This document shows positions 52,229-61,075 of a stretch of DNA of 64,000 nucleotides, piece after piece; positions within the stretch are counted from its first letter, which is position 1; each line of letters opens with the position of its first letter. A program made the translations under genes and the position numbers. This stretch comes from Actinoallomurus bryophytorum. GTDB taxonomy: Bacteria > Actinomycetota > Actinomycetes > Streptosporangiales > Streptosporangiaceae. Where the stretch lies: NCBI RefSeq assembly GCF_006716425.1, contig NZ_VFOZ01000001.1, positions 3,720,001-3,784,000 on the forward strand, written 5' to 3'. The notes under the pieces were generated by a model. The model saw nothing but the letters and a program-made list of their open reading frames with translations. It did not search any database and was not told the origin of the DNA.

Positions 52229-54146
52229 GCTGTCCGTGGCGTGGTCGCGGCGGTTCGGCGACGAGGTGCACAGCGAGGACACCTTCGGCACGCTCACCGT
52301 CGACGTACCGCCCACGCTGTGGGTCGAGTCGCTGACCTTTGCCCGCGACGAGCTCACCTGCCGTTACTTCGACTGGCTGACCGCCGTGGACGAGCTGGAG
52401 GACGGATTCTCGGTGGTGGCGCACGTCTACTCGCTGGCCGAGAGCCACCATCTGCTCGTACGCACCCGGGTGCCGCGCGAGGACCCCCGCCTGGCCAGCG
52501 CGACCGGTGTCTACCGGGGCGCGAGCTGGCACGAACGGGAGACCCACGAGATGTTCGGCGTGCTCTTCGACGGCCACCCGAGCCTGACGCCGCTGCTGCT
52601 GCCGGACGGTTTCGAAGGACATCCGCTGCGCAAGGAGTTCGTGCTCGCCGCCCGGGTCGCCAAGCCATGGCCGGGCGCGAAGGAGCCCGGCGAGTCCGGA
52701 CGCGGCGCACCCAGCCGCCGTCGCATGCTGCCGCCCGGCGTCCCCCAGAACTGGGGCCCGGCCGCCCAGACCGACTCGGCGCCCTCACCACGCACCGAAC
52801 GCCGCCGGCCCACCGCACCCGCGACACCGCCCGAACCCGCCGAGCCGCCCGTAGCGCCCGGGTCCACCGGGCCGGAATCGGCCGGGCCGTCCGTGCCGGT
52901 CGAGACGCCTGCCGAGTCCACGGGCCCGGTCGAGCCCGTCGGACCCGTCGCTGCGGCGAGCGCCGAGCCGCCGGAGCCCGTCGAGCCGAACGATGCCACC
53001 GTGCGTATGAAGCCGGTCGAGCTAGCCGAGCCCCCCACACCGGTCGAACCGGTCGAGTCCGCCGGGCCGGACACGGCCGAATCGGCCGCGCCGGTGGAGG
53101 CCGCCGCGCCGGTGGAGCCGTCCGTGGCCACCGAGCCGCCTGAGCCGGTACAACCTCCCAAGCGCCCCAGGCGCCGCCGGCCCAGCGCGTCAGCACGGCC
53201 GGTCGAGCCCGCGGTGCCGGAGACGGCAGTGCCGGAGTCTGCGGTGCCGGAGACGGCAGTGCCGGAGACGGCAGTGCCGGAGACGGCAGTGCCGGAGATC
53301 GCGGTGCCGGAGATCGCGGTGCCGGAAGCCGCGGTGCCGGAGGCCGCGGTGCCGGAGGCCGCGGTGCCGGAGGCCGAGGTGCCGGAAGCCGCAGTGCCGG
53401 AGACCACGGAGCCGGTTGAGGCGTTGACGCCCGCAGAGCCACCTGAGGCCGTCGAACCTCCCACACTCCCCGAGCCGGCCGGGCCGGACACGGCCGAATC
53501 GGCCGCGCCGGTGGAGTCCGCCGAGCCGGATGAGTCGGTGCAAACTCCCAAGCGTCCTAAGCGCCGCAGGCCCAGCGCGTCCGCGCCGCCGGTCGAGTCC
53601 GAGCCGGTCGAGTCCGCAGTGGCCGAAACCGCGGAGCCGGTGGAGTCCGCCGCGCCGGCGGAGCCGTCCATGACCGCTGAGCCGGATGAGTCGGTGCAGA
53701 CTCCCAAGCGTCCCAAGCGCCGTCGGCCCAGTGCGTCCGCGCGACCGGTCGAGCCCGAAGTGCCGGTCGAGCCCGCGGTGCCCGAAACGGCGGAGCCGGT
53801 GGAGGCATCGACTCCCAATGCCGTCGAGCCCGAGCCCGAGCCCGAGGCCGTCGAGGCCGAGGCCGTCGCGCCTGACGTCGCGCCTGAGGAGACGCCCGAG
53901 CCCACTGAGCCGCCCACACTTGTCGAGCCGGTCGAGCCGGTCGAGCCGCCCGAGTCGGTTGAGCCGGCCGAGTCCGCTGGCCCGGACACGGCCGAATCGG
54001 CCGCGCTGGCCGAGGCCGCCGCGTCCACGGAGCCGCCCGAGTCGGTCGAGCCCCCAGAACCGCCCGATCCCCCCGAGCCCGCCGAACCTCCCAGGCGCCG
54101 TCGGCGTGAGCGTGGCATCGTCCCCGAGGGCGGCGAGGATGTCTGA
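52218..54146 (+). CDS. nuoC: Complex I subunit C (NuoC) with ~490-residue repetitive tail
   Basis: 642 residues versus ~150-250 for NuoC. The core (1-155) is intact: [39 protein letters not shown] and [19 protein letters not shown]. It is not a NuoCD fusion: there is no NuoD sequence. Residues 156-642 are Pro/Glu/Ala/Val low complexity with 13 pentapeptides VPE(T/A/I)A (53214-53408), three basic blocks of the form [13 protein letters not shown] (near residues 313, 443 and 494) and a terminal PRRRRRERG. It overlaps nuoH by 8 nt. Confidence 0.92.
   Translation: MTIELSVAWSRRFGDEVHSEDTFGTLTVDVPPTLWVESLTFARDELTCRYFDWLTAVDELEDGFSVVAHVYSLAESHHLLVRTRVPREDPRLASATGVYRGASWHERETHEMFGVLFDGHPSLTPLLLPDGFEGHPLRKEFVLAARVAKPWPGAKEPGESGRGAPSRRRMLPPGVPQNWGPAAQTDSAPSPRTERRRPTAPATPPEPAEPPVAPGSTGPESAGPSVPVETPAESTGPVEPVGPVAAASAEPPEPVEPNDATVRMKPVELAEPPTPVEPVESAGPDTAESAAPVEAAAPVEPSVATEPPEPVQPPKRPRRRRPSASARPVEPAVPETAVPESAVPETAVPETAVPETAVPEIAVPEIAVPEAAVPEAAVPEAAVPEAEVPEAAVPETTEPVEALTPAEPPEAVEPPTLPEPAGPDTAESAAPVESAEPDESVQTPKRPKRRRPSASAPPVESEPVESAVAETAEPVESAAPAEPSMTAEPDESVQTPKRPKRRRPSASARPVEPEVPVEPAVPETAEPVEASTPNAVEPEPEPEAVEAEAVAPDVAPEETPEPTEPPTLVEPVEPVEPPESVEPAESAGPDTAESAALAEAAASTEPPESVEPPEPPDPPEPAEPPRRRRRERGIVPEGGEDV
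53214..53408 (+). repeat. 13 tandem 15-bp units encoding [10 protein letters not shown] in nuoC
   Basis: Exact 15-nt period of GTGCCGGAG-N6 over 195 nt. The nucleotide units are nearly identical (GTGCCGGAGACGGCA recurs), indicating recent slippage expansion. Confidence 0.95.
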
Positions 54147-55104
54147 CCTGGCGATAATCGCGATCAAACTCTTGCTGGTCGTGGTGGCGTTCCTCGTGCT
54201 GCCGCTGATCGTCGGGCAGGCCGAGCACAAGGTGATGGCGCACATGCAGGGCCGGCTCGGCCCGATGTACGCCGGCGGTTTCCACGGCTGGGCGCAACTC
54301 GTCGCGGACGGCGTGAAGTTCGCCCAGAAGGAGGACATCGTCCCGGCGGCCGCCGACCGGCGGATCTTCACCCTCGCACCAGGTGTGGCGCTGATCCCGT
54401 ACCTGGTCGTCCTGATCGTGATCCCGGTGGGGCCGGGCGGTCAGGTGGGCGTCTCCCTCGACCCGGGCCTGTTCTTCGCCCTGGCCATGATCGGTGTCGC
54501 CGTGCTCGGCGCGCTCATGGCGGGCTGGGCGAGCGCGAACAAGTACAGCCTCCTCGGCGGCATGCGCGTGGCCGCGCAGCTGCTGTCCTACGAGCTGCCG
54601 ATGGTCCTCGCCGCCTCCTCCGTCGCGATGGCCGCGGGCACGCTGAACCTGACGAAGATCGTCGACCACTGGGAGTGGTGGTGGCTGCCGTGGCAGGCCA
54701 TCGGCGCGGTGGTGTTCTTCATCGCGGGCCTGGCCGAGCTGCGCCGTCCGCCGTTCGACATGCCGGTGGCCGACTCTGAGATCATCTTCGGCCCGTACAC
54801 CGAGTACACCGGTCTGCGCTTCGCGTTCTTCCTGCTCGCGGAGTACGCCGGGATCGTGGTGCTGTCGGCGCTGACGACGGTGCTGTTCCTGGGAGGCTGG
54901 AAGGGCCCGGGGTTCGACACCGAGCTCGGGTGGCTGTGGACCCTCATCAAGGTGATGCTTCTGGCGTTCGTGGTCATCTGGCTGCGCGTGAGCTACCCGC
55001 GCATGCGTGAGGACCAGCTGCAGAAGCTCGCCTGGGCCGGCCTGGTGCCGCTCGCCCTCGCCCAGCTCGTGCTGACGGGCGTCATCAAGGTCGCCACGTC
55101 CTAG
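54139..55104 (+). CDS. nuoH: Complex I subunit H (NuoH)
   Basis: 321 residues, eight transmembrane helices. Hallmarks: GQAEHKVMAHMQGRLGPMYA (the E-x-x-x-x-x-x-Q-x-R-x-GP loop), LVADGVKFAQKEDIVPAAAD, LAELRRPPFDMPVADSEIIF and YTEYTGLRFAFFLLAEYAG. NuoH forms the entrance of the quinone channel with NuoB and, normally, NuoD. It follows nuoC directly; nuoD, nuoE, nuoF and nuoG are missing from their usual place. Its TAG shares the CTAG tetramer with the stop codon of the convergent response regulator (55101-55104). Confidence 0.95.
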   Translation: MSDLAIIAIKLLLVVVAFLVLPLIVGQAEHKVMAHMQGRLGPMYAGGFHGWAQLVADGVKFAQKEDIVPAAADRRIFTLAPGVALIPYLVVLIVIPVGPGGQVGVSLDPGLFFALAMIGVAVLGALMAGWASANKYSLLGGMRVAAQLLSYELPMVLAASSVAMAAGTLNLTKIVDHWEWWWLPWQAIGAVVFFIAGLAELRRPPFDMPVADSEIIFGPYTEYTGLRFAFFLLAEYAGIVVLSALTTVLFLGGWKGPGFDTELGWLWTLIKVMLLAFVVIWLRVSYPRMREDQLQKLAWAGLVPLALAQLVLTGVIKVATS

Positions 55105-55739
55105 GTGCCCAGGTAGCGCAGGACCGCCAGCACCCGGCGGTGGTCGTCGCCCGACGGTGGCAGGTCGAGCTTGAGGAAGATGTTGGCGATGTGCTTCTCC
55201 ACCGCGCGGTCGGACACGACGAGGGTCTTGGCGATGGCCGCGTTCGTACGGCCCTCGGCCATCAGGCCGAGCACGTCGCGTTCGCGCGGGGTCAGCGCGC
55301 TCACCCCGCGGCGGCCCGCGTTCAGCAGGTGGCCGACCACCTCGGGGTCCAGTGCGGTGCCGCCGGACGCCACGCGGTGGAGGGCGTCCACGAAGTCGTC
55401 GATGTCGCCGACCCTCTCCTTCAGCAGGTAGCCGACCCCGGCCGGCGACCCGGCCAGCAGGTCGGTGGCGTACCGCGTCTCGACGTACTGGGAGAACAGC
55501 AGGATGCCCACGTCCGGGTGGTCGCGGCGCAGCTCGATGGCGGTGCGCAGGCCCTCGTCGGTGTGCGTGGGCGGCATCCGGATGTCGACCACCGCGACGT
55601 CCGGTCGGTGTTCGGCCACCGCCGCTCGTAGTGCCTGAGGGTCGCCGACGGCCGCGACGACCTCGTGTCCTCGCGCCGTCAGCAGATGGGCCAGGCCCTC
55701 GCGCAGGATGGCGGCGTCGTCGGCGATCACAATGCGCAT
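55101..55739 (-). CDS. NarL/LuxR-type response regulator
   Basis: 212 residues. Receiver domain (acidic DD at 7-8, phosphoacceptor Asp in VAVVDIRMPPTHTDEGL about residue 52, Lys in YLLKERVGD) and LuxR helix-turn-helix (LTPRERDVLGLMAEGRTNAA, VVSDRAVEKHIANIF). The insert PTHTDEG after the Asp marks the DesR/NarL-like actinobacterial subgroup. It lies 9 nt after the kinase gene on the same strand and inside the nuo locus in antisense orientation; regulation of nuo by this pair is possible but not shown. Confidence 0.92.
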   Translation of the reverse strand: MRIVIADDAAILREGLAHLLTARGHEVVAAVGDPQALRAAVAEHRPDVAVVDIRMPPTHTDEGLRTAIELRRDHPDVGILLFSQYVETRYATDLLAGSPAGVGYLLKERVGDIDDFVDALHRVASGGTALDPEVVGHLLNAGRRGVSALTPRERDVLGLMAEGRTNAAIAKTLVVSDRAVEKHIANIFLKLDLPPSGDDHRRVLAVLRYLGT

Positions 55740-55748
55740 GAGCGGCCT

Positions 55749-57020
55749 TCAGGCATGGGAGGGGAGTTCGACGGTGACCACCGTAGGACCACCGGGCGGG
55801 CTGACGATGCCGAGCCGCCCGTCGACCGTACGGACCCGGTCGAGCAGCCCGGACAGCCCCGAGCCTCCAGCGGGCGCGGCGACTCCGTGACCGTCGTCGC
55901 GTACCTGGAGTCGCAGCCGCCCCTCGGCCTGGGTGAGCGAGAGCCAGGCGCGGGTGGCGCCGCTGTGCCGGGCGACGTTCGCGAGCAGTTCGGCGGCACA
56001 GAAGTAGGCGATCGACTCGATCGCCGCGGTGGGCCGGGCCCCGAGCTCGACGTTGGCCTCGACCGGTACGCCGCTGCGCGCGGCGAGCGTGGTCAGCGCG
56101 GTGTCGAGCCCGTGGTCGAGCGCGGGCGGATGGATGCCGCGTACGAGTTCGCGCAGCTCCTGGATGGCCTCCCTGGCGGTCGCCTGTGCGGTGTCGACCA
56201 GGGTGCGGACGGCGCCGTCGGGGACCGCGTCGCGCACCATCGTGAGCTGCATCGTCAGCGCGATCAGCCGTACCTGCGCACCGTCGTGCAGGTCGCGTTC
56301 GATGCGGCGCAGCGTCGCCGCCGCGTCGTCGACCGCCCGCGCACGCGTCTCCTCCAGGTCACGCACCCGCTCGGCGAGCCCGCGCCGGCCGAGCAGCCAC
56401 CGCATGAGCATGCGGTCGGGCATCAGGGCCACGTGCGTGGCCCAGGGGGCCACGAACAGCAGCAGCACACCGGTGGCGCAGACGGCCAGCTGGCGGGGCC
56501 AGGTGTCGAAGACGACCCCCCCGACGACGAGGCCGTGCCGGACCGCCCCGTGGGCGTCGCGGACGGTGTCCATGTTCACGCCGGCCGCGTGCTGGATCGG
56601 ATAGGTGATGGCGACCAGGCTCCATGCCCAGGTGAGGGCGAGGATGTACAGGTGGATGACGGTGATGGGGAGCTTCACCAGGAAGTAGGCCATCGCGCGC
56701 CACGCGGCGGCGTCACTGAGCCGTATCTGCACCCGGGCCAGCCCCGGGGCGGTGCGCACCGGTGCCGGGGGCTCGATGTGCTCGCCGAGGAGCCGGCCGG
56801 CCAGCCCGCGGTGGAGGCCGGCGATCTCCCGAGCCACGTACAGGCCGAACGCCAGCAGGGGGATCCCGGCCGCGGTGACCGCAAGGCCGGCGCCCAGCAC
56901 GACGGTGGCCAGCGTGTACGCGAACCCGAAGGCGGCCAGCGGCGCACTCACCAGGAGATAGAGGATCTCGGTCCACACGCGGCGGCTCACCGGCGCCCGC
57001 AGGACCACGCCGAGGCTCAT
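55749..57020 (-). CDS. Sensor histidine kinase with actinobacterial Sensor domain
   Basis: 423 residues. N-terminal Sensor domain with about four transmembrane helices (APVSRRVWTEILYLLVSAPL ... VLLLFVAPWATHV), HisKA_3 motif ERDLHDGAQVRLIALTMQL, and HATPase_c with ELLANVARHS and DDGHGVAAPAGGSGLSGLLD. ATG 57020 overlaps the stop of a 47-codon ORF (ATGA), so its translation may depend on that ORF. Pairs with the response regulator behind it. The signal is probably membrane-derived; no extracellular domain of size is present. Confidence 0.9.
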   Translation of the reverse strand: MSLGVVLRAPVSRRVWTEILYLLVSAPLAAFGFAYTLATVVLGAGLAVTAAGIPLLAFGLYVAREIAGLHRGLAGRLLGEHIEPPAPVRTAPGLARVQIRLSDAAAWRAMAYFLVKLPITVIHLYILALTWAWSLVAITYPIQHAAGVNMDTVRDAHGAVRHGLVVGGVVFDTWPRQLAVCATGVLLLFVAPWATHVALMPDRMLMRWLLGRRGLAERVRDLEETRARAVDDAAATLRRIERDLHDGAQVRLIALTMQLTMVRDAVPDGAVRTLVDTAQATAREAIQELRELVRGIHPPALDHGLDTALTTLAARSGVPVEANVELGARPTAAIESIAYFCAAELLANVARHSGATRAWLSLTQAEGRLRLQVRDDGHGVAAPAGGSGLSGLLDRVRTVDGRLGIVSPPGGPTVVTVELPSHA

Positions 57021-57160
57021 CCGTCGCGGCCCAGGAGCGCGGCGACCGCGACCGGCCCGGCGGGCGGGGCGAGAAGGGTGTAGCCGGTACGCCGCCGGGG
57101 CTCGGCGGTGAAGGGCGGCCGCCACCAGGCGGCGTACGACGGCGCGGACGCGGTGGCCAT
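57017..57160 (-). CDS. 47-aa ORF, truncated Sensor-domain-like leader of the kinase
   Basis: Encodes 47 residues from ATG 57160, with AWWRPPFTAEPRRRTGYTLL resembling the start of an actinobacterial Sensor domain (RAPFSxRTWRxxxYLLL), as seen again at the start of the kinase itself. It stops where that domain would enter its first membrane helix, and its TGA overlaps the kinase ATG. It may be a remnant of a duplicated kinase or a coupled leader peptide. Confidence 0.5.
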   Translation of the reverse strand: MATASAPSYAAWWRPPFTAEPRRRTGYTLLAPPAGPVAVAALLGRDG

Positions 57161-57279
57161 CGGTGTTACCCCGATCGCGTAGGGAGTTCGTCTCTCCCAT
57201 GCTCGCGGCCGGCGCCCGCCGGGGCGATCGTGCCTGTACGCACGCGGGGGTGTGGCCAGCCCCACCCTCGGCGCCGGGA

Positions 57280-57987
57280 TCACCGGACGAACAGGGCGTA
57301 CTCGGCTATCTCGGAGACGATGGACGGCGGCAGGTCGGCGTGCAAGGCCATCTCCTCGGCAGACACGAACCCGCCCTGCTCGGTACGTAGCCCCATGATC
57401 CGGTCGACCATCGCGTACGTGAGTCCGGGCAGCCGGCTCAGCACCTCCGGCGGCACGTGGTTGACGTCGATCAGGCCGCCGTCGTCGAACGGGCGCGGAA
57501 GCAGGTCGGGGCGTCCGATGCGCAGCTCACGGGCCAGGCCCGGGTCATCGAGGACGATCTTGCGGGCGGCCTCGCGGAGACCGCGGCGCTGGCGGGCCAT
57601 CTCGACGACCCGGCGGTTCATCCGGTCGCGCACGTTGTCCGGTGGGTACACCCGCGGCCGTGCGGCGAGTGCGTGTGCGGCGCTGATGGTCCAGGTGAGG
57701 GCCATGACGAGCAGTCCGAGCGCCGCCGCGCCGCCGCCCGCGAGGAACGCCGCGAACTCGAAGGTCACCGCCGCGCCGTAGCCGACCGCCGCCCCTCCGA
57801 GCGCCACCGAACGCCGGCGCACCCCGGCGTACAGGAAGGAGGCCGGCGCGCCGAAACCGACGGAGAGCAGAGGCACCAGGGACCAGCCCAGCCCGTCCGA
57901 CGATCGCGCCGGGGGGCGCGGGGCCACAGGCGGCACCGGTGGCCTCGTCGGCGGCCGCTGTGGTGGGGGCAGAGCGGGCCATGCCAT
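57280..57987 (-). CDS. Membrane protein with helix-hairpin-helix domain (stand-alone SARP-tail module)
   Basis: 235 residues. Pro-rich N-terminus (PPPQRPPTRPPVPPVAPRPP), two to three transmembrane helices (about 38-105), then a cytoplasmic region with LARELRIGRPDLL, FDDGGLIDVNHVPPEVLSRL and PG, a helix-hairpin-helix. It matches the C-terminal module of the SARP fusion at 34701-36281 motif for motif in the same order. HhH domains of this type (ComEA, PsbU) bind DNA or protein. ATG 57987 lies six bases after TACGAT on the - strand. Confidence 0.8.
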   Translation of the reverse strand: MAWPALPPPQRPPTRPPVPPVAPRPPARSSDGLGWSLVPLLSVGFGAPASFLYAGVRRRSVALGGAAVGYGAAVTFEFAAFLAGGGAAALGLLVMALTWTISAAHALAARPRVYPPDNVRDRMNRRVVEMARQRRGLREAARKIVLDDPGLARELRIGRPDLLPRPFDDGGLIDVNHVPPEVLSRLPGLTYAMVDRIMGLRTEQGGFVSAEEMALHADLPPSIVSEIAEYALFVR

Positions 57988-57993
57988 ACGGGG

Positions 57994-57999
57994 ATCGTA
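57994..57999 (-). promoter_or_regulatory. -10 box of leaderless HhH membrane protein gene
   Basis: TACGAT on the - strand ends six bases before ATG 57987. Confidence 0.5.
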
Positions 58000-58081
58000 C
58001 GACGGGCCCGGCCGGAAGTGACTCACATCATGTCTGACGGATCGGGGCGATCAGGGGTTTCCGTCGGCCGTTCTTCCCATA

Positions 58082-58106
58082 ATTAGATATCTCATGATTA
58101 GATATC
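58082..58106. promoter_or_regulatory. Direct repeat of ATTAGATATC, 15-nt period
   Basis: ATTAGATATC at 58082-58091 and 58097-58106, each containing the GATATC palindrome, 34-58 nt before ATG 58140. Strikingly AT-rich; likely operator or -10 region. Confidence 0.5.
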
Positions 58107-58139
58107 GAAGAAGTTCGAGTGTGAGGGGTGGATCGGATC

Positions 58140-58961
58140 ATGAGCATCACTGCCGACGTGCAGCGGAGAGCGTTCGTGCGGCCGGTTCTCGCCGGGCTGT
58201 GGTCGTTCTGGACCGAGGGCAGGCGGGTCGAACGTGTCTGCTACCTGGTCGGCGCCGTGCTCATCGCGTCCGGGGTGTTCCATCTCGCCGTGTTCGCGGT
58301 CGACGGCGGTCCCTGGGACGGGCCTGTGTCGTGGCGCAAGCCGACCACGTTCGGCCTGTCCTTCGGGCTGTCGCTGATCACGATCGCCTGGGTGGCATCG
58401 TTCCTGCACCTAGGCGATCGCCTCCGCACGGTGCTGCTCTCGGTCTTCGCGGTGGCCTGCGTCGCCGAGACAGCGATGATCGCGTTTCAGGCGTGGCGGC
58501 ACGTCCCGTCGCACTTCAACATGGAGACGCCGCTCAACACGGTGATCTCGATGGCCCTGGCCGTTGGCGGCGGGGTGCTGATCGTGGTGCTCGTGACGCT
58601 GACGGCCCGTGCGTTCAAGGCGAACCCAGGAGTCACCGGCAGCACCCGGCTGGCCCTGCGGGCGGGCTTCGTCACGCTGCTGGTGGCACTGGCGAGCGGC
58701 GCGATCATGATCGCGCGGGGCGTCGTCCTGGTCCGTACGGGCCACCAGCAAGCGGCCTACTCCGCCGGCGGCTTCCTCAAGCCCGTCCACGGGGTGACCA
58801 TGCACGGCATCCTGGTTCTGCCCGGCCTCGCGTGGCTGCTGACGTTCACGAACACCACCGAGTCCCGTCGTACCCGTGTGATCACCTGGACCACGGCGGC
58901 GTACGCCGTGGCGATCGTCATCGTGATCATTTATTCGCTGACCCGCGCTCTCGCGGATTGA
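58140..58961 (+). CDS. Seven-TM-type membrane protein of unknown function
   Basis: 273 residues from ATG 58140 (GAGGGGTGG upstream; GTG 58128 also possible). About seven hydrophobic helices; conserved-looking polar segments are SWRKPTTFGLSFGLSLITIA and FLKPVHGVTMHGILVLPGLA, with a His-rich face (HGVTMHG, FRHVPSHF-like WRHVPSHFN) that could bind heme or metal. Family not recognised by name. It is followed 11 nt later by a cupin gene, probably in one operon, and lies between nuoH and nuoI. Confidence 0.7.
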   Translation: MSITADVQRRAFVRPVLAGLWSFWTEGRRVERVCYLVGAVLIASGVFHLAVFAVDGGPWDGPVSWRKPTTFGLSFGLSLITIAWVASFLHLGDRLRTVLLSVFAVACVAETAMIAFQAWRHVPSHFNMETPLNTVISMALAVGGGVLIVVLVTLTARAFKANPGVTGSTRLALRAGFVTLLVALASGAIMIARGVVLVRTGHQQAAYSAGGFLKPVHGVTMHGILVLPGLAWLLTFTNTTESRRTRVITWTTAAYAVAIVIVIIYSLTRALAD

Positions 58962-58972
58962 GGGAGGTTCGG

Positions 58973-59464
58973 ATGTCCTACCCCGAGGCCCGTTATGACG
59001 GACAGACGGGCGAGATCAGCGCGCTGTACCGGCCGGCCGACGCCGCGCCGGAGCTGGTGAACAGCGCGGGCGGGTCCGCGAGCTACCTGGCCACGGGAGC
59101 GTCCACGAACGGCCAGTTCGGCCTGTACCGCTGGAACATGGCGGCCTCGCCGAACGGCCCGAAGGCACATTTCCACAAGACGATCTCCGAGTCGTTCTTC
59201 GTCCTGTCGGGGACCGTGCGGCTGTTCAACGGGGAGCGGTGGGTCGACGCGAGGCCGGGCGACTTCCTGTACGTGCCCGAGGGCGGCATCCACGCGTTCC
59301 GCAACGAGTCCGGCGAGCCCGCGTCGATGCTGATCCTCTTCGCCCCCGGCGCCCCGCGCGAGCCGTACTTCGAAACGCTCGTCGAGGTCGGCCTCACGGG
59401 CCGCACGCTCACCCCGGAGGAATGGGAGGAGTTCTACCTCCGCCACGACACCTACTGGACCTGA
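58973..59464 (+). CDS. Cupin-domain protein
   Basis: 163 residues. Cupin motif 1 reads GPKAHFHKTISESFFVLSGT (His-x-His spaced HFH, Glu in SES) and motif 2 PGDFLYVPEGGIHAFRNES, giving the usual three-His/one-Glu metal site. Such small cupins are dioxygenases, isomerases or sensors. ATG 58973 follows AGGGAGG. Co-directional with the membrane gene before it; the C-terminus (LTPEEWEEFYLRHDTYW) is a short helix. The substrate is unknown. Confidence 0.87.
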   Translation: MSYPEARYDGQTGEISALYRPADAAPELVNSAGGSASYLATGASTNGQFGLYRWNMAASPNGPKAHFHKTISESFFVLSGTVRLFNGERWVDARPGDFLYVPEGGIHAFRNESGEPASMLILFAPGAPREPYFETLVEVGLTGRTLTPEEWEEFYLRHDTYWT

Positions 59465-59568
59465 CCGGCGGTTTCGGGATCATGGGGGATACGCGAGGGC
59501 CGCGGCCGGGCTTCCGGGGGGCAGGCTCCGGTTTGCCATTGGGCGCGGATAAGCAATCATGGTGACTC

Positions 59569-60096
59569 GTGGCACGCATTCCGGGATCCGGCCTGGCAAA
59601 GGGCCTCGCGGTCACGCTGCGCACGATGACACGCCGGTCCATCACGCGGCAGTACCCCGAGGTTCAGCCCGACCTGCCACCGCGCAGTCGCGGGGTCATC
59701 GCGCTGTTCGAGGAGAACTGCACCGTCTGCATGCTGTGCGCGCGTGAATGCCCGGACTGGTGCATCTACATCGACTCCCACAAGGAGACGCTGCCGGCGC
59801 CCGAGGGCGGCAAGCCGCGGGTTCGCAACGTGCTCGACCGCTTCGCGATCGACTTCGCGCTCTGCATGTACTGCGGCATCTGCATCGAGGCGTGCCCGTT
59901 CGACGCCCTGTTCTGGTCGCCGGAGTTCGAGTACGCCGAGTACGACATCGCCGAGCTGACCCACGAACGCGACCGGCTGCGCGAGTGGATGTGGACGGTG
60001 CCCCCGCCGCCCGCCAACGACCCGGCCGCCGAGCCGCCGAAAGAACTCCCCAAAGAGCTTCCCAAGGCCAGTGAAGGCGAGCTGAAGGCCAGGTGA
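59569..60096 (+). CDS. nuoI: Complex I subunit I (NuoI), 2[4Fe-4S] protein
   Basis: 175 residues. Two ferredoxin motifs are complete: [15 protein letters not shown] and [16 protein letters not shown]. It normally carries electrons from NuoG towards NuoB's cluster N2; with NuoEFG absent, it is the likely entry point for electrons from a free ferredoxin. A Lys/Glu/Pro tail ([15 protein letters not shown]) extends past the usual end. GTG 59569 is the best start. It overlaps nuoJ by four bases (GTGA). Confidence 0.94.
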   Translation: MARIPGSGLAKGLAVTLRTMTRRSITRQYPEVQPDLPPRSRGVIALFEENCTVCMLCARECPDWCIYIDSHKETLPAPEGGKPRVRNVLDRFAIDFALCMYCGICIEACPFDALFWSPEFEYAEYDIAELTHERDRLREWMWTVPPPPANDPAAEPPKELPKELPKASEGELKAR

Positions 60097-60743
60097 GCGC
60101 CGCCGACATCGTCATGGTGGCGCTCGGCGTGGTCGCCGTGGGCTCGGGCGTCATGGTCGTCAGCACCCGGCAACTGGTGCACGCGGCCCTCTGGCTGGTC
60201 GTCTCCTTCGGCGCGCTCGCCGCCTCATACGTCGTGCTGGCCGCCGAGTTCGTCGCCTGGGTGCAGGTGCTGATCTACGTCGGGGCGATCGTGGTGCTCC
60301 TGCTCTTCGGGATCATGCTGACCCGCGCGCCGATCGGGCGGTCGGACGACCTGGACTCCGGCAACCGGATCGTCGCCCTCGTCGTGGCCGTGGCCACCGC
60401 CGCGGTGCTCGTGACCACTCTCGTACGCGGCTTCCGCGACGCGTACTTCCCGCTCAAGGCACGGGTCGGCAGCGGCTCGTCCGCCACGGTCGGCGCGAGC
60501 CTGTTCCGCTACTGGGTGCTCCCGTTCGAGGCGCTGTCGGTGCTGCTGCTGGCCGCACTGATCGGCGCGATCGTGCTCTCGCGCTCCGACATCGGGCCGG
60601 AGCGGCCCGCGGACGACGAGGACGCGGAGCGGCCCAAGCGCCCGCGGCCCCGGCCCGGCGTGGCGCTGGCCCGCCGCCGTCCCCGCAACGCCGACGACGA
60701 GGACACCATCGTGCTGTCACGGATCGATGAGGACGTGGTCTGA
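60093..60743 (+). CDS. nuoJ: Complex I subunit J (NuoJ)
   Basis: 216 residues, five transmembrane helices in the first ~165: [60 protein letters not shown] (the conserved pi-bulge helix) and [11 protein letters not shown]. The last ~50 residues are a charged tail ([16 protein letters not shown]) beyond the normal end. Its TGA overlaps the nuoK ATG by one base. Confidence 0.94.
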   Translation: MSAADIVMVALGVVAVGSGVMVVSTRQLVHAALWLVVSFGALAASYVVLAAEFVAWVQVLIYVGAIVVLLLFGIMLTRAPIGRSDDLDSGNRIVALVVAVATAAVLVTTLVRGFRDAYFPLKARVGSGSSATVGASLFRYWVLPFEALSVLLLAALIGAIVLSRSDIGPERPADDEDAERPKRPRPRPGVALARRRPRNADDEDTIVLSRIDEDVV

Positions 60744-61075
60744 TGCACCTCGTCTATCCGGTGGTCATCTCGGCGCTGCTGTTCTCCGTGGGCGTGTACG
60801 GCGTACTCGCCCGGCGCAACGCGATCCTCGTCCTCATGTCCGTCGAGCTGATGCTCAACGCGGTCAACCTGAACCTCATCGTGTTCGACATGCGGTGGGC
60901 CGACCGGCTCCACGGCGGACAGGTGCTCACGCTGTTCGTCATCGTGCTGGCCGCCGCCGAGGTCGGGCTCGGCCTGGCCCTCGTGCTCCTGATCTACCGC
61001 AACCGCCAGACCGTCGACGTAGACCGGCTTCGCACCCTCCGCGAGTACGACGCCGAAGAAGGAGTGCGCCAGTGA
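60743..61075 (+). CDS. nuoK: Complex I subunit K (NuoK)
   Basis: 110 residues, three transmembrane helices. The two proton-channel Glu residues are present in [19 protein letters not shown] and [20 protein letters not shown]. Overlaps nuoL by four bases (GTGA at 61072-61075). Length slightly above the usual ~100 because of a charged C-terminus ([11 protein letters not shown]). Confidence 0.96.
   Translation: MHLVYPVVISALLFSVGVYGVLARRNAILVLMSVELMLNAVNLNLIVFDMRWADRLHGGQVLTLFVIVLAAAEVGLGLALVLLIYRNRQTVDVDRLRTLREYDAEEGVRQ

Noticed and set aside
52218-54146. NuoC-NuoD fusion explaining the missing nuoD
   Set aside because: Everything after residue ~155 is Pro/Glu/Ala repeat; no NuoD motif or globular sequence is present.
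55101-57987. Mobile element carrying the two-component system into nuo
   Set aside because: No transposase, integrase, terminal inverted repeats or target duplication could be seen at its borders.
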